From assembly GCF_900107965.1 (NCBI RefSeq), contig NZ_FNVU01000001.1, positions 682,001 through 746,000 of the forward strand: 64,000 nucleotides of DNA. The letters are read 5' to 3'. Below are positions 54,138-62,724 of this stretch, one piece after another. Every line of letters starts with the position of its first letter. The first letter of the stretch is position 1. A program made the translations under genes and the position numbers. The stretch is from Actinacidiphila yanglinensis (GTDB lineage Bacteria; Actinomycetota; Actinomycetes; Streptomycetales; Streptomycetaceae). Under the pieces are notes generated by a model that was not told where the DNA came from, did not search any database, and saw only the letters and a list, made by a program, of their open reading frames with translations.

Positions 54138-56035
54138 TCCGCATGACCGACATCCCCCTCACCGAGCCGCTGCAGCCCACCCCGCTCGGCACCACCCACC
54201 CGGACGCGGCACGCTCCGACTCCTTCGTCACGCTGCCGCCGGGCGTCGCCCGCATCGCCACCCTCGTCGGCGTCGCCGGCACCATCGTGTCCACCTTCAT
54301 GTCGTGGACCTACACCTCCGCGTTCCCCGGCGACCTCACCGTCAACGGCTACCCCGGCGGCCTGCAGGTCCTCACCCTCATCGGCGCCATCCTCACCGGA
54401 CTGGTCGCCCTCGGGGCCTTCGGCGTCAAGGGCCTGACCTGGCTGGTGCCCAACCGCTCGCCCAACGCCGTCCTGCTGCTGGCCGCCGGCACCTTCGCCA
54501 CCACCTGGTACGCCGTCATCGCCATCGCGCAGGAACTCGGCGGCCTGGCCAACCTCAACCCCGGCGGCTTCGTCGCCGCCGTCGCCTCCCTCGTGCTGCT
54601 CGTCGGAACCCTCGGCCTGCCGATCGACCGCCAGCCCCTGGACCCCTCCGGCGCCGAGTACTACGAACTCGGCCGGCTCAGCGAGAACGGCCCCGCCCGC
54701 GGCACCTACCGCTGGCTGCGCCAGGCCCGGCTCAACCACGGTGAACTGCCCGTCCCCGACCCCGCGAGGGCACCCGCGTGGGTGCAGTACCTCACCATCG
54801 TCGTGGTCGCGGCCGCCGGCGTGAAGGTCCTCACCTACGGACTGGCCACCGGCTACACCGAACTCTTCATCGGCTACCTGATCCTGGTCGTCTTCACGCT
54901 CTGGGCCTTCATCGCCGCCGGACTCACCCGGCAGTTCTCCAAGATCACCGCCGACCACCGCCCGTTCGCCGCCCTGATGGGCGTCGTCGCCGCCGTCGCC
55001 TACCCGTTCGTGCAGAACAACGAGCACTGGGCGAACCTCGGCGTCAACATCCTCATCTTCGGCACCGTCGCGCTCGGCCTGAACATCGTCGTCGGCCTCA
55101 CCGGCCTGCTCGACCTCGGCTACGTCGCCTTCCTCGGCGTCGGCGCCTACGCCGCCGCCCTCGTCTCCGGCTCCCAGTACTCCATCTGGTCCGGCGTCGA
55201 ATTCCCCTTCTGGGCCGCGGCACTCACCGGCATGGCCGCCTCGCTGGTCTTCGGCGTCCTCATCGGCGCCCCCACCCTGCGGCTGCGCGGCGACTACCTG
55301 GCCATCGTCACCCTCGGCTTCGGAGAGATCTTCCGGATCGCCGTCAACAACCTCGACGGCGTCTCCGGCCCCAAGGTCACCAACGGACCGAACGGCATCT
55401 CGCAGATCCCCGACCTGTCGGTCTTCGGCTACAACCTCGGCGACCCGCACCAGTTCGGCTCCATCACCCTCGGCCGGTTCGCCAACTACTACCTGCTGAT
55501 GCTGGTCATCACCGTGATCGTGGTGCTCGTCTTCACCCGGGCCTCCGACTCACGCATCGGCCGCTCCTGGATCGCCATCCGCGAGGACGAGACCGCCGCC
55601 ACCGCCATGGGCATCAACGGCTTCCGGGTCAAGCTCATCGCCTTCGCGCTCGGCGCCTCGCTCGCCGGCCTGGCCGGCACCGTCAGCGCCCACGTCACCT
55701 ACAGCGTCGTGCCCAACCCCTACCAGTTCTCCGGGGCCGCACCGCCCAACTCCGCGTTCCTGCTCGCCGCCGTCGTCCTCGGCGGCATGGGCACCGTCAG
55801 CGGACCGGTCCTGGGCGCCGCGCTGCTCTACATCGTCCCCGAGAAGCTGGGCTTCCTCCAGCGCTACGAACTCTTCGCCTTCGGCGTCACCCTCATCCTG
55901 ATCATGCGCTTCCGGCCTGAGGGCATCATCCCCAACCGCCGCCGCAAACTCGAGTTCCATCAGGACGAAGCCCTGCTGCCCGCCCAACAGGCGCTCGGCG
56001 ACGGCACCGCCGCCCTCGGCAAGGCAGGGGCGTGA
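54134..56035 (+). CDS. livM: Branched-chain amino acid ABC transporter permease, long form
   Basis: 633 residues. The last ~330 are a standard LivM: LNIVVGLTGLLDLGYVAFLGVGAYAAALVSG, RLRGDYLAIVTLGFGEIFRI, and AIREDETAATAMGINGFRVKL in the coupling loop. The first ~290 residues add about seven extra hydrophobic helices not in the E. coli protein; related extensions occur in other actinobacteria. MTDIPL at 54143 could be the true start instead of GTG 54134. Downstream, the ATPase livG starts at its stop codon. Confidence 0.85.
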   Translation: MIRMTDIPLTEPLQPTPLGTTHPDAARSDSFVTLPPGVARIATLVGVAGTIVSTFMSWTYTSAFPGDLTVNGYPGGLQVLTLIGAILTGLVALGAFGVKGLTWLVPNRSPNAVLLLAAGTFATTWYAVIAIAQELGGLANLNPGGFVAAVASLVLLVGTLGLPIDRQPLDPSGAEYYELGRLSENGPARGTYRWLRQARLNHGELPVPDPARAPAWVQYLTIVVVAAAGVKVLTYGLATGYTELFIGYLILVVFTLWAFIAAGLTRQFSKITADHRPFAALMGVVAAVAYPFVQNNEHWANLGVNILIFGTVALGLNIVVGLTGLLDLGYVAFLGVGAYAAALVSGSQYSIWSGVEFPFWAAALTGMAASLVFGVLIGAPTLRLRGDYLAIVTLGFGEIFRIAVNNLDGVSGPKVTNGPNGISQIPDLSVFGYNLGDPHQFGSITLGRFANYYLLMLVITVIVVLVFTRASDSRIGRSWIAIREDETAATAMGINGFRVKLIAFALGASLAGLAGTVSAHVTYSVVPNPYQFSGAAPPNSAFLLAAVVLGGMGTVSGPVLGAALLYIVPEKLGFLQRYELFAFGVTLILIMRFRPEGIIPNRRRKLEFHQDEALLPAQQALGDGTAALGKAGA

Positions 56036-57132
56036 AGGACACCATGACCACCACGACCAGCACCACCACCGAACCCGCCCGCACCCCGGACGGCACCCCG
56101 CTGCTCGAGGCCAGCGGCGTCATCATGCGCTTCGGCGGCCTCACCGCCGTCCGCGACGTCAGCCTCACCGTCAACAGCGGCGAGATCGTCGGCCTGATCG
56201 GCCCCAACGGCGCCGGCAAGACCACCTTCTTCAACTGCCTCACCGGGCTGTACATCCCCACCGAGGGCTCGGTCACCTACAAGGGCACCGTCCTGCCGCC
56301 CAAGCCCCACCTCGTCACCAAGGCCGGCGTCGCCCGCACCTTCCAGAACATCCGGCTGTTCGCCAACATGACCGTCCTGGAGAACGTCCTCGTCGGCCGG
56401 CACACCCGCACCCGCGAGGGCCTGATCTCCGCCCTCATCCGCGGACCGGGCTACCACCGGGCCGAAGCCCGCTCCCGCGAACGCGCCATGGAACTCCTGG
56501 AGTTCACCGGCCTCGCGGCGAAGGCCGACCACCTCGCCCGCAACCTTCCCTACGGCGAGCAGCGCAAGCTGGAGATCGCCCGCGCCCTGGCCAGCGAGCC
56601 CGGACTGCTCCTGCTCGACGAGCCCACCGCCGGCATGAACCCGCAGGAGACCCGCGCCACCGAGGAACTGGTCTTCGCCATCCGGGACCAGGGCATCGCC
56701 GTCCTCGTCATCGAGCACGACATGCGGTTCATCTTCAACCTCTGCGACCGCGTGGCCGTCCTCGTCCAGGGCGAGAAGCTGGTCGAGGGCACCTCCGAGG
56801 TCGTCCAGAACGACGAGCGCGTCGTCGCGGCCTACCTCGGCGAACCCTTCGAGCCCGAGGCGGCGCCGGCCACGGCCGGCAGCGGGCCCGCCGCGGAACC
56901 GGCCCCGGAGGCTGCTGAGGAATCCGCGGAGGAATCCGCGGAGGAAGCTGCCGCAGAACCGGCCGGGGAACCTGCCGAGGAGGGGGCCGCGGAACCGGCC
57001 GCGGAGACCGTCGCGGAACCGGAGGAGGGGCGCGACCCGGAACCGGCCGCCGAAAGCCACCCGGAACCGACACCGGCCGACCCCGACCCCGAGGCCGGGC
57101 CCGGCACGCAGGAGCAGGAGAACGACCGATGA
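56032..57132 (+). CDS. livG: Branched-chain amino acid ABC transporter ATPase with acidic tail
   Basis: 366 residues. Residues ~15-270 are a typical LivG ATPase: Walker A GPNGAGKTT, NLPYGEQRKLEIARAL as the signature region, Walker B LLLDEPTAGMNP, and the H-loop in VIEHDM. The last ~90 residues, from EPFEPEAAPATAG, are an unusual Ala/Glu/Pro tail with repeats of EESAEE and AAEPA; typical LivG lacks it. GTG 56032 overlaps livM by four bases; ATG 56044 with GAAGGA upstream is an equally good start. Confidence 0.85.
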   Translation: MKDTMTTTTSTTTEPARTPDGTPLLEASGVIMRFGGLTAVRDVSLTVNSGEIVGLIGPNGAGKTTFFNCLTGLYIPTEGSVTYKGTVLPPKPHLVTKAGVARTFQNIRLFANMTVLENVLVGRHTRTREGLISALIRGPGYHRAEARSRERAMELLEFTGLAAKADHLARNLPYGEQRKLEIARALASEPGLLLLDEPTAGMNPQETRATEELVFAIRDQGIAVLVIEHDMRFIFNLCDRVAVLVQGEKLVEGTSEVVQNDERVVAAYLGEPFEPEAAPATAGSGPAAEPAPEAAEESAEESAEEAAAEPAGEPAEEGAAEPAAETVAEPEEGRDPEPAAESHPEPTPADPDPEAGPGTQEQENDR

Positions 57133-57845
57133 CCGCACTGCTCGAAGTGGAAGACCTCCGGGTCGCCTACGGCAAGATCGAAGCCGTCAAGGGCATCTCC
57201 TTCTCGGTCGAGGCCGGCCAGGTCGTCACCCTCATCGGCACCAACGGCGCCGGCAAGACCACCACCCTGCGCACCCTCAGCGGCCTGCTCAAGCCGATCG
57301 GCGGCCGGGTCACCTTCGACGGCAAGGTGCTCAGCCGCATCCCCCCGCACAAGATCGTCTCCCTCGGCCTGGCCCACTCCCCGGAAGGCCGGCACATCTT
57401 CCCCCGGCTCACCATCGAGCAGAACCTGCTGCTCGGTGCCTTCCTCCGCAGGGACAGCGCCGGCATCACCCGGGACGTCGAACGCGCCTACGAGCTCTTC
57501 CCGATCCTCGGCGAGCGCCGCAAGCAGGCCGCGGGCACCCTGTCCGGCGGCGAGCAGCAGATGCTCGCCATGGGCCGCGCCCTGATGTCCCAGCCCAAAC
57601 TGCTCATGCTCGACGAACCCTCCATGGGCCTCTCGCCGATCATGATGCAGAAGATCATGTCCACCATCGTCGAACTGCGGTCCCAGGGCACCACCATCCT
57701 GCTCGTAGAGCAGAACGCCCAGGCCGCCCTCTCGCTGGCCGACCACGCCCACGTCATGGAGATCGGCACCATCAAGCTCTCCGGCACCGGCCAGGACCTG
57801 CTGCACGACGAAGGCGTCCGCAAGACCTACCTCGGCGAGGACTGA
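57129..57845 (+). CDS. livF: Branched-chain amino acid ABC transporter ATPase
   Basis: 238 residues, normal LivF length. Walker A is GTNGAGKTT (GTNGAGKT instead of GxNGAGKS), the signature LSGGEQQMLAMGRALM, and Walker B LLMLDEPSMGLSP; the family loop is HSPEGRHIFPRLTIEQNL. The ATG overlaps livG by four bases. With LivG it energises LivHM. It ends the operon; a perfect 20-bp hairpin follows. Confidence 0.9.
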   Translation: MTALLEVEDLRVAYGKIEAVKGISFSVEAGQVVTLIGTNGAGKTTTLRTLSGLLKPIGGRVTFDGKVLSRIPPHKIVSLGLAHSPEGRHIFPRLTIEQNLLLGAFLRRDSAGITRDVERAYELFPILGERRKQAAGTLSGGEQQMLAMGRALMSQPKLLMLDEPSMGLSPIMMQKIMSTIVELRSQGTTILLVEQNAQAALSLADHAHVMEIGTIKLSGTGQDLLHDEGVRKTYLGED

Positions 57846-57881
57846 CCCCGCCGCGCCCCCTGGGGAGCGCGCAAGGGTGCC

Positions 57882-57925
57882 CACGGGTAAGGCCCGCACT
57901 CCAAAGAGTGCGGGCCTTACCCGTG
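57882..57925. terminator. Perfect 20-bp bidirectional terminator
   Basis: Arms 57882-57901 (CACGGGTAAGGCCCGCACTC) and 57906-57925 are exact complements around CAAA. It lies between the convergent livF and ANTAR regulator genes. The outer arm sequence reappears in the 45-bp tandem repeats at 15675-15809. Confidence 0.9.
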
Positions 57926-57944
57926 CCGTATCCGCCGGCAGCGG

Positions 57945-58583
57945 CTACTCCTTGTCCGTGACCTCGTCGATGACCGCCTGCGCCACCGCCTGCATCGACA
58001 TCCGCCGGTCCATCGAGGTCTTCTGGATCCACCGGAACGCGGCGGGCTCGCTGAGCCCGTACTTCGTCTGCAGCACGCTCTTCGCCCGGTCCACCAGCTT
58101 CCGCGTCTCCAGCCGCAGCGACAGGTCGGCGATCTCCGCCTCCAGCGCGCGCAACTCCTGGAAACGGCTCACCGCCATCTCGATCGCCGGCACCAGGTCG
58201 CTCTTCGTGAACGGCTTCACCAGGTACGCCATCGCGCCCGCGTCGCGGGCGCGCTCCACCAACTCGCGCTGCGAGAAGGCGGTCAGCATCAGCACCGGCG
58301 CCAGCTTCTCCCCGGCGATCCGCTCCGCCGCGCTGATGCCGTCCAGCACGGGCATCTTCACGTCGAGGATCACCAGGTCGGGGTGCAGCTCCTCGGCGAG
58401 TTTCACGGCGACCTCGCCGTCGCCGGCCTCCCCGACGACGGAGTAGCCCTCTTCTTCCAGCATTTCCTTGAGATCGAGCCGGATCAGCGCCTCGTCCTCG
58501 GCGATGACGACACGCGTGGTCACGGGCGGCACATGCGTGGAGGCGTCGTCCTGCGCGGGGGTGGGCTCGTCGGGGGCGCTCAC
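57945..58583 (-). CDS. ANTAR-domain response regulator (PdtaR-like)
   Basis: 212 residues. A short disordered N-terminus is followed by a receiver domain (about 23-140): acidic pocket VVIAEDEALIRLD, phosphoacceptor Asp74 in LVILDVKMP, and lysine in YLVKPFTKSD. An ANTAR RNA-binding domain (about 150-205) follows, with RKLVDRAKSVLQTKYGLSEPAAFRWIQKTSMDRR. ANTAR proteins bind tandem RNA hairpins to relieve termination. The mycobacterial relative PdtaR is phosphorylated by the kinase PdtaS; no kinase is adjacent here. GTG 58583 has GAGGAG upstream. Confidence 0.9.
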   Translation of the reverse strand: MSAPDEPTPAQDDASTHVPPVTTRVVIAEDEALIRLDLKEMLEEEGYSVVGEAGDGEVAVKLAEELHPDLVILDVKMPVLDGISAAERIAGEKLAPVLMLTAFSQRELVERARDAGAMAYLVKPFTKSDLVPAIEMAVSRFQELRALEAEIADLSLRLETRKLVDRAKSVLQTKYGLSEPAAFRWIQKTSMDRRMSMQAVAQAVIDEVTDKE

Positions 58584-58654
58584 GGTGCTCCTCGGGTCAT
58601 GGCGTGTGGTACACCCATGAGCCTACCTAGCTGCGACGGCTCGCATCCACACGG

Positions 58655-58660
58655 TACGAT
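58655..58660 (+). promoter_or_regulatory. Putative -10 box of tRNA-Leu
   Basis: TACGAT ends 16 bases before the first base of the mature tRNA, a normal leader distance for a tRNA promoter; the -35 box is not clear. Confidence 0.45.
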
Positions 58661-58675
58661 GTGCCGAACGGTCTC

Positions 58676-58758
58676 GCCGGGTTGGTGGAAGGGTAGACAC
58701 GGAGGCCTCAAAAGTCTCTGTCCGAGAGGGCGTGCGGGTTCGAATCCCGCACCCGGCA
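58676..58758 (+). tRNA. tRNA-Leu(CAA)
   Basis: 83 bases. The acceptor stem GCCGGGT pairs with ACCCGGC, discriminator A at 58758. The anticodon stem is GAGGC/GTCTC with loop CTCAAAA, anticodon CAA at 58709-58711, reading UUG. The long variable arm TGTCCGAGAGGGCGT is typical of leucine tRNAs. The T stem is GCGGG/CCCGC around TTCGAAT. Only CC of the CCA end is encoded (58759-58760). Confidence 0.95.
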
Positions 58759-58848
58759 CCTTTAGAGACCTTTAGCAAGATCACTGCACGTGATGAATGT
58801 GCGTGCGGTTTCCTCTCTGGATCGCGGTGCGTGCACCAAGCTCGTTCC

Positions 58849-59628
58849 ATGCGTGATCCACAAATTCGCCGCCGAGCCGTCGACCTCGGTCGCTCCGGAG
58901 TACGAAACGCGGAGATCGCTTCCCGACTCGGTGTGCCGGCGGGAACCGTCGGCTACTGGCTGCACATGGATCGCGACCGGCGCGGGCAACTCCCGGGCAG
59001 GCAGCGGCCCTGCGCGCGATGCGACGGGTCCCCGCTCGATCGCGCCGCCTACAGCTACCTTCTCGGTCTCTACCTGGGCGACGGTCACATCGTGCTGCAG
59101 GAGCGCTACCGGGTGTGCCGGCTCTCGATCACCTGCACGGAGAGCTGGCCGGGCCTGATGGACGCCGCCGAAGCCGCGATGCAGGCGGTCTTCCCGCACA
59201 ACAGGACGAGCCGGGTGCCCCGGACCGGCTGCTCCGACGTGCGGGTGTGCTCGAACCACCTGGAGTGCTTCTTCCCCCAGCACGGCCCCGGCAAGAAGCA
59301 CGAGCGCACGATCGCGCTCGAGCCTTGGCAGCAGGAGATCGTGGACGCGTATCCCTGGGAGTTCCTCCGTGGGCTGATCCATTCCGACGGGTGCCGGATC
59401 ACGAACTGGACCGTCCGTACGGTTGCCGGTGAGCGCAAGCGCTACGAGTACCCCCGTTACCTGTTCACCAACGTCTCCGACGACATCAGGCGGCTCTACT
59501 GCGACACCCTCGACAAGGTGGGCGTGGAGTGGCGGGTGACTCGGCGCGGTGACCGGCCGTACAACGTCTCCGTGGCGCGGCGGGAGGGGGTGGCGTTGAT
59601 GGATCGGCACATCGGGGGCAAGCACTGA
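58849..59628 (+). CDS. LAGLIDADG endonuclease-like protein beside tRNA-Leu
   Basis: 259 residues. An N-terminal helix-turn-helix (about 5-40: RRAVDLGRSGVRNAEIASRLGVPAGTVGYWL) is followed by two LAGLIDADG-type motifs: LLGLYLGDG (71-79) and FLRGLIHSDG (172-181). The middle carries VFPHNRTSRV and FFPQHGPGKKHERTI. This matches a family of free-standing homing-endonuclease-like proteins common in Streptomyces, often mislabelled transcriptional regulators. It begins 90 bases after the tRNA end. The ATG at 58849 is assumed; the frame extends back into the tRNA without a stop. There is no intein or intron flank, so its target is unknown. Confidence 0.8.
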   Translation: MRDPQIRRRAVDLGRSGVRNAEIASRLGVPAGTVGYWLHMDRDRRGQLPGRQRPCARCDGSPLDRAAYSYLLGLYLGDGHIVLQERYRVCRLSITCTESWPGLMDAAEAAMQAVFPHNRTSRVPRTGCSDVRVCSNHLECFFPQHGPGKKHERTIALEPWQQEIVDAYPWEFLRGLIHSDGCRITNWTVRTVAGERKRYEYPRYLFTNVSDDIRRLYCDTLDKVGVEWRVTRRGDRPYNVSVARREGVALMDRHIGGKH

Positions 59629-59643
59629 GCCGCGCAGGGGTGT

Positions 59644-60123
59644 TCAGGTGGTGGCGGGGGCCGGGGGAGTGGCGGGGCGGAGCATGCAGGTGAGGCGGGC
59701 GGTGCAGACGCGCTTGCCGGTGGCGTCGTCGGTGATGACGATCTCGTAGCTCGCGGAGGAGCGCCCGCGGTGCACGGGTGTGGCGGTGCCGGTGACGGTG
59801 CCGGAGCGCACGCTGCGGTGGTGGGTGGCGTTGAGGTCGACCCCGACCGCGATCTTGCTCGGCCCGCCGTGCAGCATCGCGCCGACCGACCCGAGCGTCT
59901 CGGCGAGGACCGCGGACGCGCCGCCGTGCAGCAGACCGTACGGCTGCGTGTTGCCCTCGACGGGCATGGTGCCCACCACCTTGTCGGCCGCTGCCTCGGT
60001 GATCCGGATGCCCATCCGCTCGCCGAGGTGCCCGGCGGAGAACAGGGCGGGCAGGTCGATGCCGAGTCCGGCGTACTGCTCCACGATCTCCGGGGGGAAC
60101 TGGGTGGTGGTGCGCTCGCCCAT
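59644..60123 (-). CDS. PaaI-family hotdog thioesterase
   Basis: 159 residues, single hotdog fold. The PaaI/YdiI-type motif is PYGLLHGGASAVLAETLGSVGA with catalytic acid in the helix, and GVDLNATHHRSVRSGTV is the conserved next strand. It hydrolyses acyl-CoA thioesters; the natural substrate is unknown. It lies 48 bases after the FdhF/YdeP gene on the same strand, so they may be cotranscribed. Confidence 0.85.
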   Translation of the reverse strand: MGERTTTQFPPEIVEQYAGLGIDLPALFSAGHLGERMGIRITEAAADKVVGTMPVEGNTQPYGLLHGGASAVLAETLGSVGAMLHGGPSKIAVGVDLNATHHRSVRSGTVTGTATPVHRGRSSASYEIVITDDATGKRVCTARLTCMLRPATPPAPATT

Positions 60124-60171
60124 GCGGGTCGGCTCCGTTCTTCGGTGGTGGCGGGTCTCGGCGTTGGCGGT

Positions 60172-62457
60172 TCAGGGCCGGTCGGACCGGTGTGGTTCGA
60201 GCCGGACCACCACGGACTTCGACGCGGGGGTGTTGCTGGTGTCGGCCGTGTGGTCGAGCGGGACCAGCACGTTCGTCTCGGGATAGTACGCGGCCGCGCA
60301 GCCGCGGGGTGTGGGGTAGTGCACGACGCGGAAGCCGTCGGCGCGGCGTTCGCTGCCGTCGGTCCACTCGCTGACGAGGTCGGTGTACTCGCCGTCGGCG
60401 AGGCCGGCGGCGGTGGCGTCGTCGGGGTGGACGAGGACGACGCGGCGGCCGCCCTTGATGCCGCGGTAGCGGTCGTCCAGGCCGTAGATGGTGGTGTTGT
60501 ACTGGTCGTGCGAGCGCAGCGTCTGGAGCAGCAGCCGTCCTGCCGGGACCTTGGGGTATTCCAGGGCCGCGGCGGTGAAGTTGGCCTTCCCGGTGGCGGT
60601 GGGGAAGGTGCGGCTGTCGCGGGGCGCGTGCGGGAGGGTGAAGCCGCCGGGGCGCCGGACGCGGGCGTTGAAGTCGGTGAAGCCGGGGACGACCCGGGCT
60701 ATGCGCTCGCGTACCTGGTCGTAGTCGGCCTCGAAGTCGGCCCAGGGTATGCCGTGTCGGGGGCCGAGGACGGCGCGGGCGAGGCGGCTGACGATGGCGG
60801 GTTCGGAGAGCAGGTGGGGTGAGGCGGGGTCGAGGTTGCCGCGGGAGGCGTGCACCATGCCCATGGAGTCCTCGACGGTGACGAACTGGGCGCGGCCGCC
60901 CTGCCGGTCCTTCTCGGTGCGGCCGAGGGTGGGCAGGATCAGCGCGCGGGCGCCGGTGACGGTGTGGGACCGGTTGAGCTTCGTGGAGACGTGGACGGTC
61001 AACCGGGCCGTGCGGATGGCGGCTTCGGTGACGTCGGTGTCGGGGGAGGCGGCGACGAAGTTGCCGCCCATGGCGAGGAAGACCTTGGCCCTGCCGTCGC
61101 GCAGGGCGCGGATGGCGCGGACCACGTCGTAGCCGTGGTGGCGCGGGGGCGGGAAGCCGAACTCCCGTTCCAGGGCGTCGAGGAAGGCGGGTGCGGGCCG
61201 TTCGAATATGCCCATGGTGCGGTCGCCCTGGACGTTGGAATGGCCGCGGACGGGGCAGACGCCTGCGCCGGGGCGGCCGATGTTGCCGCCGAGCAGCAGG
61301 AAGTTGACGACCTCGCGGATGGTGGGGACGGAGTGCTTGTGCTGGGTGAGGCCCATGGCCCAGCAGACGACGACGCTCTTGGCATCCAGGACGAGGGCGT
61401 GGAGTTCCTCGATCTCGGCGCGGGTGAGGCCGGTGGCCTGCTCGACCTCGGCCCAGTCGGTGGCGCGGGCGGCGGCCGCGTACTCCTGGAAGCCGTGGGT
61501 GTGGGTGGTGACGAAGTCGTGGTCGACGGCGTCCGCTTCGAGGAGGAGGCGGCCCAGGGCGCGGAAGAGGGCCTGGTCGCCGCCGAGCCGTATCGGCAGG
61601 TGCAGGTCGGACAGCGCGGTGCCGCGGCCGGCCAGGCCGGCCGGGGTCTGGGGGTTCTTGAAGCGTTCGGTGCCGGCTTCGGCGAGCGGGTTGACGGTGA
61701 CGATGCGGGCGCCGCCGTGCTTGGCCTTCTCCAGGGCGGAGAGCATCCGCGGGTGGTTGGTGCCGGGGTTCTGGCCGGCGACGATGATCAGGTCGGCGCG
61801 GTGGAGGTCCTCGAGCAGGACGCTGCCCTTGCCGACGCCGAGGGTCTCGGTGAGGGCGGAACCGGACGACTCGTGGCACATGTTGGAGCAGTCGGGCAGG
61901 TTGTTGGTGCCGAAGGCGCGGGCGAAGAGCTGGAGGAGGAAGGCGGCTTCGTTGCTGGTGCGGCCGGAGGTGTAGAAGACGGCCTCGTCGGGGCTGCGGA
62001 GGGCGTTGAGTTCGTCGGCGATGATCTCGAACGCGCGCTGCCAGGGGACGGCTTCGTACCGTTCGGCGCCTTCGGGCAGGTACATCGGCTGGGTGATCCG
62101 GCCCTGCTGGCCGAGCCAGTAGCCGCTGCGCCGGGCGAGGTCGGCGACGGGATGCGCGGCGAAGAAGTCGGGGGTGACGCGGCGCAGCGTGGCTTCCTCG
62201 GCGACGGCCTTGGCGCCGTTCTCGCAGAACTCGAAGGTGTGCCGGTGCTCCCCCTCGGGCCAGGCGCACCCGGGGCAGTCGAAGCCGTTCTTCTGGTTCA
62301 CCCTCAGCAGGGTCAACGCGGTCCTGCGCGCGCCCATCTGCGCTTCGGCGATCTTCATGCTCTGCGCGACCGCGGGCAGCCCCGCGGCGGCATGCTTCGG
62401 CGCGCTGACATCCGGCGCGTCCTGAACGGGGTCACCAGTGGGGGGCTTCTTCGCCAT
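60172..62457 (-). CDS. FdhF/YdeP-family molybdopterin oxidoreductase
   Basis: 761 residues, formate-dehydrogenase-alpha-like molybdoenzyme of the FdhF/YdeP type. It opens with LRVNQKNGFDCPGCAWPE, a pair of cysteines; CENGAKAVAEE follows. Molybdopterin-binding segments include YTSGRTSNEAAFLLQLFAR, NMCHESSGSALTETLG, GQNPGTNHPRM and GFSAMGLTQHKHS-like CWAMGLTQHKHS. The C-terminal domain (about 640-761) is the dinucleotide-binding fold. No accessory electron-transfer subunit is adjacent. It was implicated in acid tolerance in E. coli (YdeP); the reaction is not established. The start is ATG 62457. Confidence 0.85.
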   Translation of the reverse strand: MAKKPPTGDPVQDAPDVSAPKHAAAGLPAVAQSMKIAEAQMGARRTALTLLRVNQKNGFDCPGCAWPEGEHRHTFEFCENGAKAVAEEATLRRVTPDFFAAHPVADLARRSGYWLGQQGRITQPMYLPEGAERYEAVPWQRAFEIIADELNALRSPDEAVFYTSGRTSNEAAFLLQLFARAFGTNNLPDCSNMCHESSGSALTETLGVGKGSVLLEDLHRADLIIVAGQNPGTNHPRMLSALEKAKHGGARIVTVNPLAEAGTERFKNPQTPAGLAGRGTALSDLHLPIRLGGDQALFRALGRLLLEADAVDHDFVTTHTHGFQEYAAAARATDWAEVEQATGLTRAEIEELHALVLDAKSVVVCWAMGLTQHKHSVPTIREVVNFLLLGGNIGRPGAGVCPVRGHSNVQGDRTMGIFERPAPAFLDALEREFGFPPPRHHGYDVVRAIRALRDGRAKVFLAMGGNFVAASPDTDVTEAAIRTARLTVHVSTKLNRSHTVTGARALILPTLGRTEKDRQGGRAQFVTVEDSMGMVHASRGNLDPASPHLLSEPAIVSRLARAVLGPRHGIPWADFEADYDQVRERIARVVPGFTDFNARVRRPGGFTLPHAPRDSRTFPTATGKANFTAAALEYPKVPAGRLLLQTLRSHDQYNTTIYGLDDRYRGIKGGRRVVLVHPDDATAAGLADGEYTDLVSEWTDGSERRADGFRVVHYPTPRGCAAAYYPETNVLVPLDHTADTSNTPASKSVVVRLEPHRSDRP

Positions 62458-62724
62458 GTCCCTGATCCTGCCACCCTTCTCGCGCCTCCGGCCCACCTCT
62501 GTGGGCACGAACACGCCCCCGCCCCACCCGTGGTGGCCGGCGGGCCGAAGGGGGCGCCGGTGTCGAAAGGTGGGGGCTCCTCCCGGGCGAAGCTCCGGGG
62601 GAACGCGGAGGCCCTGAGGAACGAAGGGCTGAGCATGATCGACTGTCGATACCGGGTCCAAGCCCCCGGAGGAGAGCCGGCGGCGGGAAAAGGGAATGTC
62701 GGTGGCCCGTGGGAGGATCGTCGG

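Noticed and set aside
58676..59628. Integrated plasmid or prophage at tRNA-Leu
   Set aside because: No integrase, no duplicated tRNA 3' end and ordinary core genes follow immediately.
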